A DNA stretch of 7,205 nucleotides, taken from contig PCYG01000039.1 in assembly GCA_002763025.1 (NCBI GenBank), forward strand, positions 11,824 to 19,028. The letters run 5' to 3'. Made by a program: the position numbers and the translations under genes. The stretch comes from Candidatus Woesearchaeota archaeon CG10_big_fil_rev_8_21_14_0_10_32_24 (GTDB lineage: Archaea > Nanobdellota > Nanobdellia > Woesearchaeales > GW2011-AR9). This document shows positions 1 through 5,908 of this stretch, piece by piece (the stretch's first letter is position 1; each line of letters opens with the position of its first letter). The notes beneath the pieces were generated by a model, which was given only the letters and a program-made list of their open reading frames with translations, was not told the DNA's origin and searched no databases.

Positions 1-76
1 AACGTTCATAAATTGGTGCTTTCTCTGCTTCAGAACACTAAAGTATTACTAATTTTTGAAAAATAGGTTAACATAT

Positions 77-93
77 CCAAACCTTTATAAATA
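77..93 (+). promoter_or_regulatory. Archaeal BRE/TATA promoter of the first gene
   Basis: The TATA-like box TTTATAAATA lies at 84-93, and a purine-containing BRE-like stretch (CCAAACC) lies immediately upstream at 77-83. Archaeal transcription normally begins about 25 bases downstream of the box centre, which would be near base 113. The ATG at 120 would then sit only about 5-8 bases into the mRNA. No Shine-Dalgarno-like purine run precedes that ATG, which fits a leaderless or near-leaderless transcript. The match and spacing are visible in the sequence; the start of transcription is inferred. Confidence 0.7.
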
Positions 94-119
94 TAAAACA
101 CTTTTCTAGCACATAAAAG

Positions 120-2579
120 ATGGTGAACAAAAGAGGGATTTTTAGTAGTACTATTAGCAAATCTATTTCTAAGAAAGGGCAAATCACTGTTTTTATCATT
201 ATTGGAATTGTATTAGTCTTTGTGACAGCTGGAATAATTTTCATTACACAGTCAGCTACAGAAGCTGGATTAACGGTGTCAGGTGATCCTGTCATTCAAG
301 ATGATCCTCAAGAATTTCGTCCATTACAACAATTTGTAGAGGGTTGTGTTCAAGATACAGCTAAAAAAGGTTTAATCACCATTGGTGAACAAGGCGGATA
401 TATTTCTCCCGAAGGAAAATATTCAGCATCAGAACCAACGGAATCTGATGGACTTAATTTAGAACCTTTAAAAGTTCCTTATTGGCATTACAATTCAAAA
501 CCTTCTTCGGCACCAAGTGTCGTATTTGCATCACATCAACCAGAGTTATATGCAAAAGATGATCCTGATTTTAGTATTGAAGTTCAATTAGCAGATTACA
601 TGGAAGCAAATTTAGATTTTTGTTATTCAGAATTTAATTCATTCAAATCGCAAGGGTTCTTAGTTGAACCAGATACAATTAATGATGTCACTGTGAAAAT
701 AGCAACCGACACAGTTAATTTCTGGGTTAAACAAGATATAAGTGCTGAAAAAGGTGGTGCTCGTCACGAAATGAATCAATTTTTTGTAAAAATTCCATTA
801 CGTTTGAAACACTTTTATGAAGTTTCAGCTGATTTAGCAGAAAAAGAACAGAAACAACATTTTTTAGAAAATATTGGATTAAATAATTTAGAAACTTATG
901 CACAACCTGACATTTCTAAATTACCTCCTACAAATACCTTAACATTTGCAGCAGTAAGTACAAATTCTTGGAGCACACCATTAGTGAAAGAAGATCTCAA
1001 AAATATGTTAACCTCAAATGTGCCTTTAATTAGATATCAAAGTAGTGCAGATTTTTTCAGATTTGAATTTCCAGAATCTGAGAATCAGAAAGTAATTCAG
1101 AAGTCTTATGATAATATGATTCTTCCTATTACATTAGGGCAAGGTGTGGATGTTTCTTTTGATTACTATGGCTGGGAACCTTACGTGGATATTAATGAAG
1201 GGGAAAAAACAATTAAACCTGAAAATAATATTATTAAAAGTCCGTTACCTGTGATTCCATTTAATTTTAATTTTCAAAGATATTATAATACTTATGATTT
1301 ATCTTATCCTGTTCTTGTTTCTGTGAGAGATCCTACTGCATTTGGTGGGGAAGGATATACTTTTAATTTTGCATTAGAATCAAATATTGTTAATAATAGA
1401 CCTGCTGAAGCAGATTACATTCAACCTCCTGTAGTTCAAAGTTTAAGTTCATCTATGGTTTGTGATGATAATAAAAGAGATACACAATTAATCAGGACAG
1501 TTGTTATAGATAGTTTTACAAAAGAACCATTAGATTTAGTAAAGATTGGATTTGATGTGCCTAATCAAGATTATTGTGAAATTGGTGAAACAAATACACA
1601 AGGTACTTTAGATGCAAAATATCCTGCAGTGTATGGTGGAAATGTAGAATTAATAAAAACTAATTATTTGTCTGCAATCATGCCAACGAACACTTACGAC
1701 TTTAAAGAACAACAAGGAATGATAGGATATGCAGTTTCTGGATTAAATCAACCTGTTGTTGAATTACATCAATTATATGATGTCAATTTCCGTGTGCAAA
1801 AGAAAACATTTGAGAAATGTATCAAATGGCATAAAGAAGCCGAATTATCCTCTAAAAATTTATTTGAACCCTCTATTTATACTGCGGTGGGTGGTGGTAT
1901 CTTAGAAGGATTTGCACTTGAAAATTTAGAAAATGCAGTTGATAATAATGGTGAATTATGTTTCTCACAAGGGTTATTTGAAAATGAAGGTCCAGAAATG
2001 TTTTCATATAATCCAGAAATGTTAGATGCAAAACATTATTGGAAATTTATTGATCAATCAAAAAATTTAGATGAAAACGAACAGGCTACTATTATTTTAC
2101 GCCGGGTTGGAGATTTAAATCAAAATGTGGTTAATGATGAATTTACAACTGTTGTCGATGTTACGGGTAATACAATCACACATGGAAAAATTGTGCCGGG
2201 AATTTATGCAGTTACTGGATACTTAACATCTTCCAATGAAATTGTAATCCCAACAGAAGAACGTTGTTCCTCAGGAGCATTAAATGCAATTGCATGTTTA
2301 GATCTTGATGGGTGTTGTGTTACATTTCCTGAATCTCGGATGGAAAGTTTTGTAGAAGGTAGAATTGAATGGTCAACACCTGAAACCTACATTACCATCA
2401 CACCAGAACAATTATATACATCACAAGAAATTATTATGACCTTACCTGCTTTAAATTTATATGCAGTTCCTCTTGTTCCGAACTTACGGGTTGTAGAAGA
2501 TTTACAGCAGGTAGAAAAAATCGCAGAAATTTCTAATACACAGGATATTAGAAAAGCATTAGATATTACATTTAAATAA
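120..2579 (+). CDS. Large pilin-signal (class III) exported surface protein, DPANN type
   Basis: This 819-residue protein probably acts at the cell surface; its exact function is unknown. Residues 1-20 are basic and Ser/Thr-rich and end in K18-K19-G20. Next come Q21-I-T-V-F and an uninterrupted hydrophobic stretch to about residue 42. That is the layout of an archaeal class III signal peptide, cut after the Gly by a PibD-type prepilin peptidase. A conserved-looking block follows at 66-95 (F-V-E-G-C76 ... G-E-Q-G-G-Y), then a long ectodomain with no further membrane helix. Segment 395-422 reads SYPVLVSVRDPTAFGGEGY and onward, a pattern I associate with large DPANN exported proteins. Residues 458-518 (V-I-D-S-F-T-K-E-P-L ... 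I-G-E-T-N-T-Q-G-T-L ... Y-G-G-N-V) resemble a carboxypeptidase-regulatory-like beta-sandwich. A cysteine group sits at C716, C726, C732 and C733. The start is the ATG just after the promoter; the stop is TAA. The protein is far longer than an ordinary pilin (100-250 residues), so it is more likely an anchored or filament-associated adhesin. The function is inferred. Confidence 0.85.
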   Translation: MVNKRGIFSSTISKSISKKGQITVFIIIGIVLVFVTAGIIFITQSATEAGLTVSGDPVIQDDPQEFRPLQQFVEGCVQDTAKKGLITIGEQGGYISPEGKYSASEPTESDGLNLEPLKVPYWHYNSKPSSAPSVVFASHQPELYAKDDPDFSIEVQLADYMEANLDFCYSEFNSFKSQGFLVEPDTINDVTVKIATDTVNFWVKQDISAEKGGARHEMNQFFVKIPLRLKHFYEVSADLAEKEQKQHFLENIGLNNLETYAQPDISKLPPTNTLTFAAVSTNSWSTPLVKEDLKNMLTSNVPLIRYQSSADFFRFEFPESENQKVIQKSYDNMILPITLGQGVDVSFDYYGWEPYVDINEGEKTIKPENNIIKSPLPVIPFNFNFQRYYNTYDLSYPVLVSVRDPTAFGGEGYTFNFALESNIVNNRPAEADYIQPPVVQSLSSSMVCDDNKRDTQLIRTVVIDSFTKEPLDLVKIGFDVPNQDYCEIGETNTQGTLDAKYPAVYGGNVELIKTNYLSAIMPTNTYDFKEQQGMIGYAVSGLNQPVVELHQLYDVNFRVQKKTFEKCIKWHKEAELSSKNLFEPSIYTAVGGGILEGFALENLENAVDNNGELCFSQGLFENEGPEMFSYNPEMLDAKHYWKFIDQSKNLDENEQATIILRRVGDLNQNVVNDEFTTVVDVTGNTITHGKIVPGIYAVTGYLTSSNEIVIPTEERCSSGALNAIACLDLDGCCVTFPESRMESFVEGRIEWSTPETYITITPEQLYTSQEIIMTLPALNLYAVPLVPNLRVVEDLQQVEKIAEISNTQDIRKALDITFK
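2571..2578 (+). promoter_or_regulatory. Possible TATA box for the Ig-protein gene, overlapping the previous stop codon
   Basis: TTTAAATA matches the archaeal TATA consensus and overlaps the TAA stop of the preceding gene (2577-2579). If used, transcription would begin near base 2600 and the mRNA would carry a leader of roughly 170 bases holding the whole repeat array. In DNA this AT-rich such a match is common by chance, and the bases also encode Phe-Lys-stop. No better box is visible up to 2768. The alternative is read-through from the promoter at 77-93. Confidence 0.3.
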
Positions 2580-2594
2580 TTTATTAGTTAATAG

Positions 2595-2652
2595 AATACA
2601 ATATAATAATGAGTAAATAATAAAATACAATATAATAATAAGTAAATAATAA
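2595..2652 (+). repeat. 29-bp direct repeat, two copies, at the array's upstream end
   Basis: Bases 2595-2623 and 2624-2652 are adjacent copies differing at a single position (G2611 versus A2640). Each begins AATACAATATAATAAT and continues into one AGTAAATAAT core. The one difference turns the ATG of the first copy into ATA in the second. This higher-order duplication shows the array grew by more than one step. Confidence 0.8.
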
Positions 2653-2755
2653 TAATGAATAAATAATCATGAGTAAATAATAATAATAAGTAAATAGTAA
2701 TAATAAGTAAATAGTAATAATGAATAAAGTAATAATGAGTAAACAAAAACAATAA
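2609..2755 (+). other. Set of tiny ATG...TAA frames upstream of the Ig-protein gene
   Basis: Four very short frames lie inside the array: 2609-2620 (Met-Ser-Lys-stop), 2655-2666 (Met-Asn-Lys-stop), 2669-2680 (Met-Ser-Lys-stop) and 2720-2755 (MNKVIMSKQKQ-stop, with an internal ATG at 2735). All end in TAA. The second and third are separated by 2 bases. None has a Shine-Dalgarno sequence. They are listed because, if the region is transcribed, ribosomes could meet them before the true start at 2769. Translation is unproven and they may simply follow from the repeat sequence. Confidence 0.35.
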
Positions 2756-2768
2756 AGAGTAAATAATA

Positions 2769-5700
2769 ATGAGTAAACAAAAAAAAGGTGTGTCTGTACT
2801 GATGATTTTCTTAATCTTAATTTTACCTATTTATTCTGCGCAAGTTCTTGCACTGAACATTCAAATTAATACAAATACAGGACAAGCTGGTATCGATGGA
2901 TTTATTGATGCGAAAGGTGACATCTGGACTGTGCAAGCATTAATTACAAGTCCTCCAACAGATGTCCAACCTCAAGATATAAAATTAAAAATTGGTACAA
3001 ATTCAGCACCCTTTAACTCATGTGGTGACGATGCATTAGGAAAATTATGTAAATATGAAAGTCCTTTATCCGGTGGTGTGAAAGAAGGATCACATCCATT
3101 CCAAGTAGTCTATCAACCAGCAGGTGGACAAGAGCTTGCATCAGATTCTAGTATTATTACTGCTGATGGTTCTGGCCCAATCATTTCTACATTTAATGCA
3201 ATCCAACAAGAAGGTGTTGTATTAGTTTCATTTACAGCAACAGAAGATGCTACAGGCTCAGGTCTTAAAAAAGTTGAAATTCTGAATGCAAAATCAAGTG
3301 AAGTATTATTTACAAAAGAAATTCCTGCAAATACAAAGACCTATACCTATAGTCCTGAAGATGGACAAATCGTATTAAAAGGTGAAGGCCAACAATATGT
3401 GAAGGTGCGTGCTGTAGATAATCTAGGACATGTATCTGTATCAAATGTAGTTTCTTTCCCTGGTGATTTTGTGAAACCAGAAATTATTGCAGATTCACTT
3501 GAATTAGTTGATTTAGGAAAATTCATTGGTCAGTTTGAATCTACAACTGATCTTTTAGTAAGTGTTAAAGAAAAAACTATGCCAAAAGTTGAGGCAACAT
3601 CATCAGAAGCTAAAATCACGGATCCTGCAGAATGTGAAGATGATTTAGTTGTTGTAGATTTATGGCATTGTACATTCAAAGATGTTAACGTATTTTCAGA
3701 AACAGATACAGTGTCATTATTAGTAACGGCAACCGATGCAGCTGGGAATAAAGATGTGCAAACATTAACAAAGACCTTAAGTAAAGATGCAACAGGACCA
3801 ACTGTAATTTCATTAGGAACAGCACACACATTTAATGGTAAAAGTTTTATTAAATCTGGTGAAAATAAATTAATTCTTGTTGCAACAGATGTAGGATCCG
3901 GTGTGGATGAAAAATCTATCCGTGCGAACATCCAAGGTTTGGGTGGAGATTTAAGTTCCTCTCCTGATACATGTATTCAAGAAGGAAAAAATACAATTTG
4001 TGTGTGGGACCAAACAAAAACATTTAGTTCTGATGAGATTATTCGCGTAGGATTATCACAGTTTAAAGATATTGCAGGAAATGAAGGCGTATTAAAAGAA
4101 GTAGAATTATTCTCAGACATCTCAGAACCTAAAGTTGAAAGTATAGAAATTTATGGTGATGACAAAACATTTTTCCAAAGTAATGATCCTTTAAAAATTA
4201 AAATGAAGATTGCAGAAGAAAATGGTCTGCAAGTTCTGGTGAATTTAAATGATGTTGTCATGGATGCAGAAAATCTTTACCCTGCAACTGAAGTGTCAGA
4301 AGCAGGATGGAAAATATTTACAGAAGAAGCATGTACACGTCAAGAAGGTGAGAGTGTATGGGCCTGTGAATTTGTGACGGCTCCCATCAAATCTGGTCCA
4401 GATATATTTACCTTAGAAGTAGAAGCACGCGACACTGCCGGCAATGTTGCAGAAGTATGGAATGGAAAACCCAAAAATGTTGAATCTGGTAATCAAGGAA
4501 ATTATAAAATTAGATTACTTGGATTAGATAGTGAAGCAAATCCGAATTATTGGGAAAAATTGTCTGCCGTTCCTCTTGTAAAATTCATAGATTTAGATAC
4601 AACTAAATTAACTTATACGCGTATTCCATTTACAGTTCAATTCAAAAGTAAACAAGCAAAAATGTTAGCATTAGATGTTGTAGGTTGTACAGCTAAAGAT
4701 GCAACTGTAACGAAACCAGGAAACCACACAGAAACTTCTCCTACATTTCCTGAAATCAGTCGTGTATTAGTGTCAGGAAAAAATTTTCCCGGTGGAGATA
4801 TCTCACCTACACCTACACAATTGATTATGGAATTTAAACCATTTGAAGAGCGTGAAATGTTTAACATTGGTGATGAAAAAGAATTCACAAAAGCAGAAGT
4901 TGTGTATACCTGTCAATTTAGATTATTTTCACAAGTAGGAAATTCCGCATTGAAAGCTGCAGAAATTCAAGATATTGATGTAAAGGTACCATTTGCATTT
5001 TCTAAGTTAGGTGCAGTAGATGAAAACATAGATGGAAAAATAAACGATCTCAAGGATGACATTTGGTTTAAAATCCCCGATAGATTAGCAGCAGTAAATG
5101 ATGTGATGAAATTAGTGAGATATGCTAGTCCAGTTATTTCTATAATGCATGCACTTAATGTATGGTACAATTTACTTAATGGAAGTTTTGATAATGTTCG
5201 TGCTGATCTTCCTGTATATGGTCCTCTAATCGCAACTGCTGAATGTGCTGCACTTCATGTGCCTAAAAAATCTGCATGGAAGATTGTGGAATATTTCCAA
5301 GTTCCATTACAAGTTCTTTCATGTAATCCTGGACCTGCACCAACAACATGGTATGGGAAGTATCAAAAATCAGTATTAAATGTTTTTAATGCATATAAGA
5401 GTCTTGGCATGAAACAAGATACAAGTTTATATGATAATATTTATTTATCAACCGCAGGATTATGTATTCCTGGCGTCATTCATAATTTAGAAAAATGGCG
5501 ACAAATACAATGTATCCAAATTGATTGTTTACAAAATGTGGTTCCTTCAGGAGCTGCAACAGTATCAAGTTGTGAAAAAATAAATGATATCTTGACATGT
5601 AAATATGTTACAGGTGAATTAGTGGGTATGTTTATTCCAATGACAGGATTAACAAAAGCTGTTAAAGATATGATTAAATCTGCATTAACTAATCCAGTTG

Positions 5701-5906
5701 GATTAGTAAGAGCGGCTTTGGTTCAAGGATGTTCACTTAGTTGCCCTGTATCAGGTTCAAGTGCAGCATTCTGTGATTACGCAGGAATTGTTGTGATGGC
5801 AGTTGATACAATAGAAAATGTCTTTGGATTAGTCCAATCATATCCCTCAATTAGTCAAGATTATTGTTCAAAAGTCGGAGAAACAGGAACAAGTTTCCTT
5901 AGTTGA
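2769..5906 (+). CDS. Sec-exported multi-Ig-like protein with cysteine-rich C-terminal module
   Basis: This 1045-residue protein is probably secreted or held at the cell surface. Residues 1-28 form a signal peptide: K3-Q-K-K, a hydrophobic core at 8-22, and a likely cut after V-L-A28. About five beta-rich Ig-like domains follow, at roughly 29-132, 133-235, 237-342, 343-453 and 454-570. The joints carry G-P or E/K-P (S-G-P-I, V-K-P-E, T-G-P-T, S-E-P-K), and the last strands of domains two to five carry D-x-x-G-N/H motifs at D217, D323, D434 and D555. A less recognisable region runs from about 575 to 800. The C-terminal part holds cysteines at 826, 852, 899, 915, 920, 935, 944, 988, 992, 1002 and 1033, with QC-x4-CL and GCSLSC signatures. 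No clear membrane anchor is seen. Only the ATG at 2769 is open: the frame has a TAA at 2760 just upstream. No strong ribosome-binding site is visible. A role in adhesion or envelope structure is inferred. Confidence 0.85.
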   Translation: MSKQKKGVSVLMIFLILILPIYSAQVLALNIQINTNTGQAGIDGFIDAKGDIWTVQALITSPPTDVQPQDIKLKIGTNSAPFNSCGDDALGKLCKYESPLSGGVKEGSHPFQVVYQPAGGQELASDSSIITADGSGPIISTFNAIQQEGVVLVSFTATEDATGSGLKKVEILNAKSSEVLFTKEIPANTKTYTYSPEDGQIVLKGEGQQYVKVRAVDNLGHVSVSNVVSFPGDFVKPEIIADSLELVDLGKFIGQFESTTDLLVSVKEKTMPKVEATSSEAKITDPAECEDDLVVVDLWHCTFKDVNVFSETDTVSLLVTATDAAGNKDVQTLTKTLSKDATGPTVISLGTAHTFNGKSFIKSGENKLILVATDVGSGVDEKSIRANIQGLGGDLSSSPDTCIQEGKNTICVWDQTKTFSSDEIIRVGLSQFKDIAGNEGVLKEVELFSDISEPKVESIEIYGDDKTFFQSNDPLKIKMKIAEENGLQVLVNLNDVVMDAENLYPATEVSEAGWKIFTEEACTRQEGESVWACEFVTAPIKSGPDIFTLEVEARDTAGNVAEVWNGKPKNVESGNQGNYKIRLLGLDSEANPNYWEKLSAVPLVKFIDLDTTKLTYTRIPFTVQFKSKQAKMLALDVVGCTAKDATVTKPGNHTETSPTFPEISRVLVSGKNFPGGDISPTPTQLIMEFKPFEEREMFNIGDEKEFTKAEVVYTCQFRLFSQVGNSALKAAEIQDIDVKVPFAFSKLGAVDENIDGKINDLKDDIWFKIPDRLAAVNDVMKLVRYASPVISIMHALNVWYNLLNGSFDNVRADLPVYGPLIATAECAALHVPKKSAWKIVEYFQVPLQVLSCNPGPAPTTWYGKYQKSVLNVFNAYKSLGMKQDTSLYDNIYLSTAGLCIPGVIHNLEKWRQIQCIQIDCLQNVVPSGAATVSSCEKINDILTCKYVTGELVGMFIPMTGLTKAVKDMIKSALTNPVGLVRAALVQGCSLSCPVSGSSAAFCDYAGIVVMAVDTIENVFGLVQSYPSISQDYCSKVGETGTSFLS
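2779..2786 (+). repeat. A8 homopolymer at codons 4-6 of the Ig-protein gene
   Basis: Eight consecutive A residues lie within codons CAA-AAA-AAA. Loss of one A would give a stop after 10 codons (TGA), and gain of one a stop after 33 codons (TAA); I read both from the sequence. This makes the tract a possible on/off slippage site, by replication or transcription. There is no evidence of actual variation in a single sequence. Confidence 0.6.
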
Positions 5907-5908
5907 AA

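Larger units (their letters stand above)
2595..2783 (+). repeat. Degenerate tandem array of start-codon-like 14-17 bp units
   Basis: The gap between the first two genes is built of units of the form ATRAGTAAATARTAATA. Unit starts can be placed at 2609, 2638, 2655, 2669, 2686, 2703, 2720, 2735, 2755 and 2769, with spacings of 29, 17, 14, 17, 17, 17, 15, 20 and 14. Two adjacent units, 2686-2702 and 2703-2719, are identical. Bases 2581-2768 contain 23 G+C of 188 (about 12%), with only 5 C. The last unit contains the real start codon (2769) and first codons of the Ig-protein gene, so the array crosses into coding sequence. The units could be slippage-generated, binding sites, or a long mRNA leader; the sequence alone does not decide. 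Confidence 0.85.

Noticed and set aside
1..9. ATG on the minus strand at base 9 (Met-Asn-Val) as a divergent gene start
   Set aside because: Only three codons are visible and no promoter or ribosome-binding site supports it.
1..66. Open + strand frame from the window edge to TAG (NVHKLVLSLLQNTKVLLIFEK), possibly the tail of an upstream gene
   Set aside because: Only 21 codons, no recognisable domain, and its leucine codons are mostly CTN rather than the TTA favoured by the other genes. It is compatible with a gene end but not supported enough to annotate.
68..295. Minus-strand open frame of 75 codons
   Set aside because: It lies opposite the start and hydrophobic segment of the first gene and across its promoter; the composition is that of an antisense shadow.
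2577..2640. Terminator after the first gene
   Set aside because: I see neither a T-run nor a stable GC-containing hairpin on the + strand.
2595..2768. CRISPR array or plasmid-type iteron origin
   Set aside because: There are no unique spacers between the repeats and the units are too short for CRISPR. No replication initiator gene is nearby and the units are in phase with a start codon, so an origin is not supported.
3530..3931. Minus-strand open frame of 133 codons
   Set aside because: It is fully antisense to the Ig-like domains, is Ser/Thr/Val-rich as expected from the complement, and shows no domain or start signal.
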